A stretch of DNA of 15,082 bases from positions 1 through 15,082 of the forward strand of contig JBDRGC010000095.1 of assembly GCA_043818215.1 (NCBI GenBank), read 5' to 3'. How positions within the stretch are numbered: the first letter of the stretch is position 1; the number at the start of each line of letters is the position of its first letter. Shown piece after piece: positions 5,491 to 13,616 of this stretch. The position numbers and the translations under genes are program-made. Origin of the DNA: JBDRGC01 sp043818215. Its GTDB lineage: Bacteria > Chloroflexota > Anaerolineae > Anaerolineales > UBA11858. The notes under the pieces are model-generated. The model saw nothing but the letters and a program-made list of their open reading frames with translations. It ran no database searches and was not told the DNA's origin.

Positions 5491-7350
5491 ATGGAAGGAA
5501 CGATCAGCGCTAGAGGGCACACTTGTGTTGTCTTAGTTCTCAACATGAAACGATTCGTCGACCCGGCGTACCAACACCGCTTCGAAGAGATACGCGGATC
5601 GACAGACTTGGTGCAAGTCCTTCAACATGAGTGGCCGAAGCGTCTCGAAAGGGGTTATGCTTTTCAGCCAAGAAGACCGAATGAAATCGAAGACGCCAAT
5701 GGCAGCGCAGTTTCGCGCATGACACCGGAGGAAGTCGGCTTCGTAATGGGCATCTTCCGGCAGATCATGCTGGAGGATTACGCTCCTCCCGAATATCAAG
5801 TCAACAAGGAAAACATTCGCTTCCCTGAGCCTGTCTGGGAAAACTTGCAATTCAAAAAGCTGTTCAAGGATATCTGGTTCAACTGGGATATAACAGTCCG
5901 CCCCACCATGACGGGCATGTTCGTTGTCAGGCTGAAACAATCCTACCCAAATCCAACGCCCTTGCTCCAGATAGCTTCCGATGTCATCGAGCTACAAATG
6001 TCCTTCGATATACCCGGTGCGCTGAATTGGATGGAAAAATTACACAAGGCGTATGCCGATGACGAAATCACCCTGCAAGAAAAAGAGCAGTCCATTCAGG
6101 AGTTCCTCAAGTGGCTAGGCAGCGGCAAGCCGACCCCTTCGGCGCGCGTCGATTATGCCCCTGTGCAGTGGCAATTGGCTATGGAATTATGCCGCCGCTT
6201 CGTAAAGGAAATCGGCTTCGAGATCCCTGTTTCCATCAATGGGCCGATCAAATTGCACGACCCTGATCCCCAACTCTCGCCTCCCCTACATGACGCCTAT
6301 GTGATCTACCACATAGACGAACTCACCGCCTCAGCTAATATGTTGGCGCGCGGCGGCGACAGCAACAACCAGATACTGGTCACACCACAAGAAATTCAGA
6401 ACTCTCACGTTATCCGGCGTGGATTCGCACAACTGATCGAAGGGTCGATTCTGCGCAACCAGCGTAGTACTACCGCCAAAGGTGAAACATCCCGTAAATT
6501 CCCCCGCCAGCGCATCTCCCACGTTGACGATATCATGAACGCGGACAAAGCCTCCTGGGTCGATGAGCTTTGCCTGCTGACACCGCGCGCCTCTGTCATC
6601 ATGCCCTCACGCCAGGCCAGAGATGACGAATTGTTCATCTCAACCCTGCCAGCGGCTACCAGCCAGGTCAAATATTTATGGTATTGGGAAGCCATGGAGC
6701 GTATGCTGGAGTTCATCATCGAAGCGCGCGTGCTGGTGCAGCTGGTGGAGCGCAATAGCGCTAATTTGATGCAAGACTTTGTCAAAATGCTGCGACAAAC
6801 ACGTTTTACGCTACTGAGGGGAGGCATCGACATCGACCGGGAACATCTTCTGCGTCTCTCCAACCAGGCCGCTAACCTGAGTCGACTGGCTGGTCTTGGC
6901 CAGGGACTTAGCAACCCACAGTTGTGGGGCCGGGCGGAGTTCGCCGTCGAAAAAGCGCGCTATCTCTTCGAGCAATTGGGCGTCCCATTGTTGCTGCAAC
7001 ACATCGAGCGCAATGTCAATCACATCAACGACTTGATCAACCACTTCGACGAGTTATACCTGGCCGCGCTCTCGGAACGCGGCAGCAAACAATCCTTCTG
7101 GATATCAGCGGGACTGGCAGGTGTTTCGCTGGCTTTTATCCTCTACACCCTGCCTTCGTTTTGGGCTGATCTACAAAGTCTTGGTTTCGATATCTTCAAC
7201 ACCCCACGCTGGAAATCCATCCTACATTTCACAGAGCGTATCGGCTATTATCTGGCTCCCATCATCCTTTTCGCCTCATTATTAATCATCGGCCGTTCTT
7301 TGTGGGAGTGGGTACGGTTGCTCAGGCTACGGAAAGGGATCAAAAGATAG
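5491..7350 (+). CDS. Unknown protein with two C-terminal membrane helices
   Basis: I do not recognise a family. The ATG at 5491 is chosen because AAAGGA lies 9 nt upstream. An alternative ATG at 5545 (MKRFVDPAYQ) has no visible ribosome binding site, and the frame stays open upstream into hypE. With the first choice the protein has 619 residues. About 530 are hydrophilic and predicted cytoplasmic, rich in charged helices (LHKAYADDEITLQEKEQSIQ, and VNHINDLINHFDELYLAALS just before the membrane part). Two hydrophobic segments follow, about residues 536-557 (WISAGLAGVSLAFILYTLPSFW) and 586-606 (YLAPIILFASLLIIG), then a basic tail (LRLRKGIKR). The layout resembles CorA-type channels but I find no GMN motif, so that is only a topological analogy. 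It follows hypE by 43 nt and may be cotranscribed. A strong hairpin lies just downstream. Confidence 0.85.
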   Translation: MEGTISARGHTCVVLVLNMKRFVDPAYQHRFEEIRGSTDLVQVLQHEWPKRLERGYAFQPRRPNEIEDANGSAVSRMTPEEVGFVMGIFRQIMLEDYAPPEYQVNKENIRFPEPVWENLQFKKLFKDIWFNWDITVRPTMTGMFVVRLKQSYPNPTPLLQIASDVIELQMSFDIPGALNWMEKLHKAYADDEITLQEKEQSIQEFLKWLGSGKPTPSARVDYAPVQWQLAMELCRRFVKEIGFEIPVSINGPIKLHDPDPQLSPPLHDAYVIYHIDELTASANMLARGGDSNNQILVTPQEIQNSHVIRRGFAQLIEGSILRNQRSTTAKGETSRKFPRQRISHVDDIMNADKASWVDELCLLTPRASVIMPSRQARDDELFISTLPAATSQVKYLWYWEAMERMLEFIIEARVLVQLVERNSANLMQDFVKMLRQTRFTLLRGGIDIDREHLLRLSNQAANLSRLAGLGQGLSNPQLWGRAEFAVEKARYLFEQLGVPLLLQHIERNVNHINDLINHFDELYLAALSERGSKQSFWISAGLAGVSLAFILYTLPSFWADLQSLGFDIFNTPRWKSILHFTERIGYYLAPIILFASLLIIGRSLWEWVRLLRLRKGIKR

Positions 7351-7361
7351 CGATAGGAAAA

Positions 7362-7380
7362 GCAGGAAGCAGGAAGCAGG
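7362..7380. repeat. Short GCAGGAAGCAGG remnant
   Basis: The sequence GCAGGAAGCAGGAAGCAGG is the same low-complexity type as the array inside hypF (1987-2150), here in the 3' gap of the unknown membrane-protein gene. Confidence 0.7.
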
Positions 7381-7395
7381 CCCGCGACCAGGCGC

Positions 7396-7433
7396 AAAAA
7401 AGGTGCGTGGAGTAAAATCCACGCACCTTTTGC
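7396..7433. terminator. Bidirectional terminator between convergent genes
   Basis: AAAAGGTGCGTGGA (7398-7411) and TCCACGCACCTTTT (7418-7431) form a perfect 14-bp stem with loop GTAAAA. The flanking A-run and T-run give a U-tract in either direction. It lies between the convergent unknown membrane-protein gene and the DUF1015 gene. Confidence 0.85.
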
Positions 7434-7437
7434 TTCT

Positions 7438-7465
7438 GTAGGACGATTTTGGAAAATCGTCCTAC
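7438..7465. repeat. Second perfect palindrome at the convergent junction
   Basis: GTAGGACGATTTT (7438-7450) and AAAATCGTCCTAC (7453-7465) are exact inverted repeats separated only by GG. It abuts the DUF1015 stop codon at 7466. It may be part of that gene's terminator or a dispersed palindromic element. Confidence 0.75.
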
Positions 7466-8791
7466 TCAGAGCCGCTCTTCCGGGCCTACGGGGAGCATGG
7501 CTAAACCGGTGATGACTTTGGGGTAAAAGTCGGTGGACTTCTGCGGCATCTTTTCTCCGTCTTGGGTGCAGACAGTCACCTGTTCCATGCGGGTTGGATT
7601 GAGCACAAAGAGGTATTGAGCTTCACCTGTGCGGACTTGAGCATAGCCCATATCCGGTTCGCGCAGGTAATGAATGCCTTCCAGACGGTCGATGCTCTCG
7701 GTAGTCAATCCCAAGATATGTTCCAACAAAAGCTTGTGCAAAATATTGACATCCAGTTGCAGCCAGGCGGAGGTGCGGTCGGGGACCAGCTTTTTCATAA
7801 TGCCGTCATCTTTCAAAGCCAGGAAGTAGAACCCGTCAGCAGCAGCCAAGCCGATATGCCCTGCTTTCCCTAGAGAAGCCTGCATTTTGGCTTCCAATGC
7901 GGGGCGGTCAGCAAGCTCTTCGATAGCGAAATACTGACCCGTTTTTTCGAGTATCTCGGCGGTGTTCATTTGATTGTAGTCGAAGATCAGCCGGTGAGTG
8001 GGCAAAATGATCAGACCGGGATTGCTCATACTGACGCAGGCAACCATGAGATAGTTGAAACCAGCGTTGGCCGGGGCTGCGGGGTACAGGCCGCGCTGTT
8101 CCTGGCGGTAGTTGAGAGCTGTCTCGTAGCGGTGATGCCCATCGGCGATGATCAGGTTGCGTTTGGGTTCCATTTCGGCAACCACGTCCCGGATCACGTC
8201 GGGTTCGGTGACCACCCAAAACATCTGTCGGACATCTTTTTCGTGTAATTCGTGAATGTCGGTATCAGGGTCGCGATCGATAGCGGCATCCAGCAACGCG
8301 TCTACCTTGTTTTCTGGATCAGGATAGAGCATGAAGATATTTCCGAAGTAGGTTCGGGTGGCGCGCGTCAAATTAAGGCGGTCTACCTTTGGCCCGGCGT
8401 GGGTGCGTTCATGAGGCAGCACAATGCCCTCATCGAATTCAGCCAATTCGAAGGCGCAGATAAAGGCCTTCCGGGTGATGATCTCACCATTGGGCAGAGG
8501 AAATTGCTGGTGGTAGACATAGATGGCCGGCTTGTCTTCACGCACAAGCGCACCCTCTTCGAGCCATTTGTGCAAGAACCCACGCGCCCGGGTGTAGACA
8601 TTCTCTACGGCATTATCGGTATCGAATTCTTTGCCTTTGATGATGCGGGTGACATTGTGATCGCTCAGCGCGTAGTACTCATCCTGTAGCCCGTAGCGCA
8701 CCCTGTCGTAGGGTTGGCTGACGACATGGCGTAAATCTTGGAAACGTGCGGGGTTGTATCGAATTCCTTTGAAAGGTTTGATTGTTGCCAT
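7466..8791 (-). CDS. DUF1015 family protein
   Basis: This is a 441-residue protein of the DUF1015 family, whose biochemical role I do not know. Recognisable parts are the N-terminal IKPFKGIRYNP, PYDRV, a VLPHERTHAGPKVDRL stretch (residues 124-139) and the hallmark IADGHHRYETAL (215-226). The His-rich motif suggests metal or phosphate chemistry, but that is a guess. The ATG is preceded by AAAGGATG at good distance. It lies downstream of serA and the class V aminotransferase on the same strand. From memory this gene often neighbours serine-pathway genes, so a role tied to serine or phosphoserine metabolism is plausible but unproven. The serA-to-DUF1015 gap holds an inverted repeat, so it may have its own promoter. 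Confidence 0.93.
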   Translation of the reverse strand: MATIKPFKGIRYNPARFQDLRHVVSQPYDRVRYGLQDEYYALSDHNVTRIIKGKEFDTDNAVENVYTRARGFLHKWLEEGALVREDKPAIYVYHQQFPLPNGEIITRKAFICAFELAEFDEGIVLPHERTHAGPKVDRLNLTRATRTYFGNIFMLYPDPENKVDALLDAAIDRDPDTDIHELHEKDVRQMFWVVTEPDVIRDVVAEMEPKRNLIIADGHHRYETALNYRQEQRGLYPAAPANAGFNYLMVACVSMSNPGLIILPTHRLIFDYNQMNTAEILEKTGQYFAIEELADRPALEAKMQASLGKAGHIGLAAADGFYFLALKDDGIMKKLVPDRTSAWLQLDVNILHKLLLEHILGLTTESIDRLEGIHYLREPDMGYAQVRTGEAQYLFVLNPTRMEQVTVCTQDGEKMPQKSTDFYPKVITGLAMLPVGPEERL

Positions 8792-8831
8792 TGTTCATCC
8801 TTTGTGGATTTAGAAGGGAATAGTGGGATAA

Positions 8832-8912
8832 CTCAGCGTTTTTTACCGCGGAGAGCGCTGAGAACGCAGAGTTTTTTGTGGTTTCTCAGCGTACTCCGCG
8901 AACTCGGCGGTA
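8832..8912. repeat. ACCGCGGAGAGCGCTGAG inverted repeat between serA and DUF1015
   Basis: ACCGCGGAGAGCGCTGAG followed by AACGCAGAG (8845-8871) faces CTCAGCGTACTCCGCG followed by AACTCGGCGGT (8885-8912) as imperfect inverted copies around a T-rich spacer. A CTCAGCG fragment lies at 8832. It looks like a dispersed palindromic element and may act as a terminator for serA. No gene is seen here. Confidence 0.75.
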
Positions 8913-8920
8913 AATGTGAT

Positions 8921-9826
8921 TCATCGATTTGCCAATGCGCCGATGACTTTTTGGGTCACCTCGGCGCCGATACGGATTTGGGCCTCTTTGGTGCTGGCGC
9001 CGATATGGGGCGAACCGATAACCTCATCCAGAGTGTAGAGTTTGTGGCCTTTGCTGGGTTCCTCGGCGTAAACGTCCAGAGCGGCGCCAGCAATTTTGCC
9101 GGAAACAATGGCATCGTAGAGGGCGTCTTCGTCGATGGTGCCGCCGCGCCCACAGTTGATAATCCGCGCGCCGGCTTTCATTTTTGCGATTGTTTCGGCA
9201 TTGACAATATTATGGGTTTCTTCTGTGTGAGGGATATGCAGGCTGATATAGTCCGAGCGAGCAAAGACGTCATCCAGGGGCAAAATTTCGATGCCCTCAG
9301 CAGATTGAGCCACCGCCCGGCGGGATCCTATCACCGTCATGCCCAAAGCTGCCGCCCGGCGGGCCACCCCGCGGCCAATGCGGCCAGCGCCGATCAACCC
9401 CAACGTTTTACCGGCGAGTTCGGTGCCTTCGAAGGCTTTCTTTTCCCATTTCCCGGCTTTCATAGAGGCTGTCATTTGCGGGATACGCCGGGCCAGAGCA
9501 AAGAGATAACCCACGGTCAACTCGGCTACCGAATCAGTGGAAGCGGCTGGGGTGTTCAAAACTTTGATGCCTTTGGATTGGGCGTAAGCCACATCAATAT
9601 TGTCCAAACCAACACCGCCGCGCACGATGACTTTGAGATTAGCGGCCACATCGATCAACGGCTGGCGGACTTTAGTTCGGCTGCGCACCACCATGCCATC
9701 ATAGGCCGGCAGCATTTCCATCAATTCTTCCAGAGTAACATCCGGCTTGTCGGTGACTTCGATCCCGGCTGCGGCTATCGTTTCGAGTGCTTGTGGGGCA
9801 GTTGCGTCACAGATTAATACTTTCAT
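8921..9826 (-). CDS. serA: D-3-phosphoglycerate dehydrogenase-type 2-hydroxyacid dehydrogenase (short form)
   Basis: A D-isomer-specific NAD-dependent 2-hydroxyacid dehydrogenase, most likely oxidising 3-phosphoglycerate to phosphohydroxypyruvate, the first step of serine synthesis. The ATG at 9826 follows AAAGGATG and gives 301 residues starting MKVLICDATAP. A longer reading from 9895 would add 23 residues encoded by repeat DNA and is rejected. Key features: RGGVGLDNID; the NAD-binding GAGRIG (146-151); and the catalytic triad Arg227 (NCGRGG), Glu256 (YAEEP) and His274 (SPHIGAST). It is the short form without the C-terminal regulatory ACT domain, so feedback control by serine is not expected through that domain. 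Hydroxypyruvate or glyoxylate reductase is an alternative. The neighbouring aminotransferase favours an amino-acid role. Confidence 0.9.
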   Translation of the reverse strand: MKVLICDATAPQALETIAAAGIEVTDKPDVTLEELMEMLPAYDGMVVRSRTKVRQPLIDVAANLKVIVRGGVGLDNIDVAYAQSKGIKVLNTPAASTDSVAELTVGYLFALARRIPQMTASMKAGKWEKKAFEGTELAGKTLGLIGAGRIGRGVARRAAALGMTVIGSRRAVAQSAEGIEILPLDDVFARSDYISLHIPHTEETHNIVNAETIAKMKAGARIINCGRGGTIDEDALYDAIVSGKIAGAALDVYAEEPSKGHKLYTLDEVIGSPHIGASTKEAQIRIGAEVTQKVIGALANR

Positions 9827-9854
9827 GGTACACACATCCTTTGCTAGAAACGTG

Positions 9855-9992
9855 GTGCGTGAGGCAAGAGGCAAGAGGCAAGAGGCATGAGGCATGAGGC
9901 AAGAAGTGTAACCCTTGTTTTCCCACTCCGCTACGCTTCGGGGACTGCGTCACGTCTTCACGTCTTCACGCATCACATCTTCACTCTTCACG
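9855..9992. repeat. Low-complexity repeats between the aminotransferase and serA
   Basis: Tandem GAGGCAA and GAGGCAT units (about 9858-9903) are followed by CCACTCCGCTACGCTTCGGG then GACTGCGTCACG (about 9923-9953), which recurs in near-identical form at 14397-14429. CGTCTTCACGCATCACATC-type units run to about 9990. No gene is seen in this gap. Confidence 0.8.
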
Positions 9993-10002
9993 GGTCGTTG
10001 TT

Positions 10003-11070
10003 TTACAACCCTACAATCTCTCCGATTTGTTCGGTAAGCCACTGCAAATCGCTCAATTGCAAATCACCCATGTGGGCAATGCGGAAACAGGTTTCCTTCA
10101 GCGGGCCGTACCCATTCGAGATCATGGCGCCGCGTTCGGCCAATTCTTTATTCAGGCCGGCGACGCTGATGCCGCGGGTGTTGTGGATATTGGTCACGGT
10201 CGGAGAAAGGTAGTTTTCGTCGGCGTAAAGCCCGAAATATTGGCGCGCCCAATTTTGTATAAAGGCAGCCATTTCAGTGTGACGAGCGAATCTATTCTCG
10301 ATGCCTTCAGCCAGGATGCGATCCATCTGCACATTCAAGGCGTTGACGAGGCTGACAGCAGGCGTGGCCGGGGTTTGGTTTTTGACAGCCTTGCCTTCGA
10401 GTGCCCAGAAATCGAAATAGTAGCCTTTGTTTTCGACCTCGGCTGAACGATCCATGGCGGCCTGACTGACAGAGACCACGCACAATCCCGGCGGCAGGGC
10501 AAAGGCTTTTTGCGTCCCAGCAAGCACCACGTCCAGGTTCCAGTCATCCACACGAATTTCAGCGCCGGCCATGGAACTGACTGCGTCCACCAATACCAGC
10601 ACGTCAGGGTATTTTTCCTTTACCAGGGCAGCAGTGTCTTTCAGCGGGTTCAGCACTCCGGTCGATGTTTCGTTGTGGGTGATGCAGACTGCATCAAAGC
10701 CGCCCTGGGCGAGTTTGGCATCCACCATTTCCGGGGTGATGGCCTGCCCCATTACTACTTTGATGACATCGATGTCTTTCCCGTTGGCTGTGGCGATTTG
10801 CGCCCAACGCTTAGAAAACGCTCCGCAATCGGTCATCAAAGCGTTCTTGTCGACGCAATTGCGGATGGCTCCTTCCATCATACCTGTAGATGACGATGTG
10901 GAAAGATAAATACGATTTTGGGTGAAGAGCAACTTTTGCAGCTTGGACACCACTGCGCCGTGCAAGTCCGAGTAGAGTTTGTCACGGTGGCCGATCATCG
11001 GCATTGCAGTGGCTTGCAGAATCTCATCAACTACATGAGTTGGGCCGGGAATAAAAAGTTTTTTGTACAT
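10003..11070 (-). CDS. Class V PLP aminotransferase (serine-pyruvate / alanine-glyoxylate type)
   Basis: A fold-type I PLP enzyme that probably transfers an amino group between serine or alanine and glyoxylate, pyruvate or hydroxypyruvate. The ATG at 11070 follows a near-perfect GGAGGTAACT and gives 355 residues starting MYKKLFIPGPTHV. The longer open frame to 11235 only adds 55 repeat-encoded residues (TNLPTYQL cycle). Family marks: FIPGPT, STSSSTGMMEGAIRN, HNETSTGVLNPL, VDAVSSMAGA (Asp162 for the pyridine nitrogen) and AGTQKAFALPPG with the Schiff-base Lys188. It is followed by serA, suggesting that it transaminates the SerA product or a related keto acid. Homologs are sometimes labelled a soluble hydrogenase 42-kDa (tritium exchange) subunit for historical reasons. 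The sequence supports an aminotransferase, and nearness to hyp genes should not be over-read. Confidence 0.93.
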   Translation of the reverse strand: MYKKLFIPGPTHVVDEILQATAMPMIGHRDKLYSDLHGAVVSKLQKLLFTQNRIYLSTSSSTGMMEGAIRNCVDKNALMTDCGAFSKRWAQIATANGKDIDVIKVVMGQAITPEMVDAKLAQGGFDAVCITHNETSTGVLNPLKDTAALVKEKYPDVLVLVDAVSSMAGAEIRVDDWNLDVVLAGTQKAFALPPGLCVVSVSQAAMDRSAEVENKGYYFDFWALEGKAVKNQTPATPAVSLVNALNVQMDRILAEGIENRFARHTEMAAFIQNWARQYFGLYADENYLSPTVTNIHNTRGISVAGLNKELAERGAMISNGYGPLKETCFRIAHMGDLQLSDLQWLTEQIGEIVGL

Positions 11071-11073
11071 AGT

Positions 11074-11080
11074 TACCTCC
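11074..11080 (-). promoter_or_regulatory. Ribosome binding site of the aminotransferase
   Basis: GGAGGTA (minus strand) lies three bases before the ATG at 11070 and decides this start over the longer repeat-encoded frame. The TTGGTAAG array begins only a few bases upstream. Confidence 0.85.
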
Positions 11081-11082
11081 AT

Positions 11083-11260
11083 CAGTTGGTAAGTTGGTAA
11101 GTTGGTAAGCTGGTAAGTTGGTAAATTGGTAAGTTGGTAAGTTGGTAAGTTGGTAAGTTGGTAAATTGGTAAGTTGGTAAGTTGGTAAGTTGGTAAGTTG
11201 GTAAGTTGGTAAGTTGGTAAGTTGGTAATAACCAATCTACCAATCTACCAATCTACCGTA
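11083..11260. repeat. TTGGTAAG tandem array with inverted CCAATCTA end (A4)
   Basis: About 18 almost perfect copies of the 8-bp unit TTGGTAAG run to about 11229, with occasional A or C for G. After TAA come three CCAATCTA units to about 11260. On the minus strand this is the 5' leader of the aminotransferase gene and is free of stops. Compared with the hypF tracts the unit is strictly 8 bp and much more homogeneous, pointing to recent expansion. Confidence 0.95.
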
Positions 11261-11277
11261 TGGATGCCTTACAAGTG

Positions 11278-13605
11278 TCATTCTCCACACCCCAGACCTA
11301 TATCAAACACATCCAAATCCGTGAAAGCCATGAAGTAGTCACTACCGTCGGACAGCATGATTTTGAGTTCGTGGTAGCCCTGCCCACCGGGACGATCCAG
11401 CCAGAGCGAGGCGATGCGGCCATCGGGCAGCACGCAGGGCGAGTTGTCGTTGTTGAACGCATCCGATACTCGCGTGGGGGTGCTGGAACCGACCGGCAAA
11501 AGCCAGATTTGTTCGCCTTGCCAGTCGGCTTCGAAAACGATGCTTCCGTCGGGGGCGTAGTCGGGGTGGTGCAGAGCGTTAGCAGCCGTTCCGTCGGGGC
11601 CATCGATAGGGGCGATGACGGTGCGGAAGTTGCTGCCGTCGGTGTACACTTCGCAAATGGCGGTGCCTTGTTGCCCGTCTTGCAAGTCCGGGTCACAATT
11701 GAACAAAACCTTGCTCCCATCGGCGGAGAGGGCCGGATGGGTGTGTGCATCGTAGGAGGACGCGGCGGTGAGCAGCACGGGCGCGCTCCAGCCGCCGCCC
11801 TGTCGCGTGACAGCCCACAAGTCTAGCGTATGCGGCCCATCGTTGCCCACATATACCACCAGATTTCCGCCGGAAGCCACCGCACTGAAGCCTTCGGTGT
11901 GGATCACACCGTTGGGGGTGAGCAGCGCCTCCCCGCTGGATAGGTCGCTGGGCAGCAGAACGAGGCAGGCCCAGCCCGCGCAGTCGGTGTGAAAACCACG
12001 CTCCGTGGAAAGCAGCACCCAGTCGCCATCGGGGGAGATATTGGCCCATTCGTCGCTGCCGCTGGCGAGGGAGCCAAGAGCCGCGGTCAGGTCTTGCGGC
12101 GTGTCCGGCGCGTTCACATCCAGACGATAGAGATGCGAATCGTCCCCGAGAGTGTAGTAGATATGCCCGCTGGCGAGCGGGTTGGGGCTGGTTGTTACAA
12201 GTGGCAGGTAGATAGTTTCGTCCCCGCTGCTGCCCTGGTATTCATACGCGCCGGTGTCGGGGGCGTTGCCAACGGGACGAGGATTGCTTTCCAGGTCGGC
12301 GGAAACGGCGGAGATGGTATACCCCTGGTCTACGGCTGCGCTGCCCGCAAACAGGTGAAAATTCTGCCCGGCGGCGTTCACGAAAAGCTGCGCAGGTGCG
12401 GCGATGAAAGAATGGACGTCGTACCCCAGGGCCTGCCACTCGGCCAGCGTCAAAATCGAGTCGCCGTCGTCGGTGGTGAAGCGATCTACCACGATATTGT
12501 AGTCGCTTGCCAGCCCGGTCACGCTGCTGGCGGGGATGTTGATACTGCCGCGATAGCTGTGTTCAGAGTAGAAAATATTATTGTAAATCTGGTTGTCAAT
12601 ACAATCCGGGGAGGCGATGATGACAGCCCAACGTCCATCGTCGGGCATGAGGATGGTATTGTGCCAGATGCGGTTATTTTGCGAGCATTCTGCGCCATTT
12701 TCCTGAAATAGGGCGATACCGCTGGCGTGATTTTGGTAGAGCAGGTTATTCAAGACAACAGAATCGCTCACGCCATCCATGTTAATGCCCGCGCCGCCAC
12801 CACTGCCGTTTTCATAGATGCTATTGTTTTCCACGAGTCCGTCCGTCATCACGCCATCGCCACCGGATTCGAGGTCGCCGTTGAGGTGGATGCCGCAGTT
12901 GACGTTGCTATACACCCGGTTGCCGCGAATGATGAAGCGGTCGCTGCTGTTGTTGACGTAGATGCCATGCTCACCATTGTGGTAGCTCGCGTTGTTTTCG
13001 ATGAGCACATCGTCAGTGAAGGCGGCAAAGATGCCGGTGTCGCCGCCGGTCCAGCCGTTATCATGCACCACATTGGCGCGGATGGTGATGTGATGGGAGT
13101 GTGCCGTCTCGCTGCCGCGTACGTCGATGCCCCAGTTGGGAGCGCCGGCCACTTCCAGACCTTCGATCACCCAATAGGCCACCATGCCGTCGCCTTCCCA
13201 GGTTTCTAGTTCCAGATTGCTGTCGTGCCGGTTGTTGGGGCCGGGCTGGTTGATGAGAACGCTCTCTCCCGCGCTGGCGCGCAGGGTGATGGGGGCCGCA
13301 TCCGTGCCCGATAGTTCGATCCGTGCCCCGGCATAAGTCCCGGCGTGAATCAAGATCAAATCGCCGGGCTGCACACTGTCTACGGCGTGCTGGAGGGTAG
13401 CCCACGGGGCGGCCTCGCCGCCGGCGTTGGTATCGTTGCCATTGGCGGCGACGTGGTAGGTGTTGCCGTCAGGAGCCGCGGGTTCTTCTTTCGAAGCCGC
13501 GGCGGCCGTTGGCGCTTCTGCCCCGCTGGTTGCTTCTGCTGCGGTACAACTCGCGAACAGCAAAATTGCGACAAGCCCGAATATAAAAAACACTAATTTA
13601 GACAT
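11278..13605 (-). CDS. Lipoprotein with right-handed beta-helix and C-terminal beta-propeller-like region
   Basis: Predicted surface lipoprotein of 775 residues. The ATG at 13605 gives MSKLVFFIFG then LVAILLFASC with a lipobox Cys at residue 20. Upstream in-frame starts would bury this signal and are rejected. A Thr/Ala/Glu-rich linker (21-46) leads to a right-handed parallel beta-helix at about 48-430. This starts with YHVAANGNDTNAGG and PWATLQHAVDSVQPGD and has many N-ladder turns (VIEGLEV, ITIRANVVHDN, VLIENNASYHN, FIIRGNRVYSN, VLNNLLYQN), closing with PDTGAYEYQ. From about 450 to the end come TolB/WD40-like propeller repeats (WANISPDGDWVLLST, HPALSADGSKVLFNC, HPDYAPDGSIVFEADW). The helix could bind or cleave polysaccharide, but no catalytic residues can be assigned, so no enzyme activity is claimed. 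Confidence 0.9.
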   Translation of the reverse strand: MSKLVFFIFGLVAILLFASCTAAEATSGAEAPTAAAASKEEPAAPDGNTYHVAANGNDTNAGGEAAPWATLQHAVDSVQPGDLILIHAGTYAGARIELSGTDAAPITLRASAGESVLINQPGPNNRHDSNLELETWEGDGMVAYWVIEGLEVAGAPNWGIDVRGSETAHSHHITIRANVVHDNGWTGGDTGIFAAFTDDVLIENNASYHNGEHGIYVNNSSDRFIIRGNRVYSNVNCGIHLNGDLESGGDGVMTDGLVENNSIYENGSGGGAGINMDGVSDSVVLNNLLYQNHASGIALFQENGAECSQNNRIWHNTILMPDDGRWAVIIASPDCIDNQIYNNIFYSEHSYRGSINIPASSVTGLASDYNIVVDRFTTDDGDSILTLAEWQALGYDVHSFIAAPAQLFVNAAGQNFHLFAGSAAVDQGYTISAVSADLESNPRPVGNAPDTGAYEYQGSSGDETIYLPLVTTSPNPLASGHIYYTLGDDSHLYRLDVNAPDTPQDLTAALGSLASGSDEWANISPDGDWVLLSTERGFHTDCAGWACLVLLPSDLSSGEALLTPNGVIHTEGFSAVASGGNLVVYVGNDGPHTLDLWAVTRQGGGWSAPVLLTAASSYDAHTHPALSADGSKVLFNCDPDLQDGQQGTAICEVYTDGSNFRTVIAPIDGPDGTAANALHHPDYAPDGSIVFEADWQGEQIWLLPVGSSTPTRVSDAFNNDNSPCVLPDGRIASLWLDRPGGQGYHELKIMLSDGSDYFMAFTDLDVFDIGLGCGE

Positions 13606-13616
13606 AGGTTTCTCAG

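Noticed and set aside
5491..7350. CorA-type magnesium channel
   Set aside because: Only the topology (two C-terminal helices after a helical soluble part) fits; no GMN motif follows the first helix.
8738..9817. 359-residue plus-strand open frame opposite serA
   Set aside because: It is a shadow of serA and its flanks. The minus strand has complete dehydrogenase motifs, and the plus reading resembles no family.
9827..9895. 23-residue N-terminal extension of SerA
   Set aside because: It is encoded by GAGGCAA-type repeat DNA. The ATG at 9826 has AAAGGATG upstream and gives the usual start of the family.
10003..11070. Hydrogenase subunit in the neighbourhood of hyp genes
   Set aside because: Homologs are sometimes named soluble hydrogenase 42-kDa subunit, but the PLP Lys188 and class V motifs identify an aminotransferase.
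11071..11235. 55-residue N-terminal extension of the aminotransferase
   Set aside because: It is encoded only by the TTGGTAAG array. A strong GGAGGTA sits before the internal ATG at 11070, and MYKKLFIPGPTHV is the normal family start.
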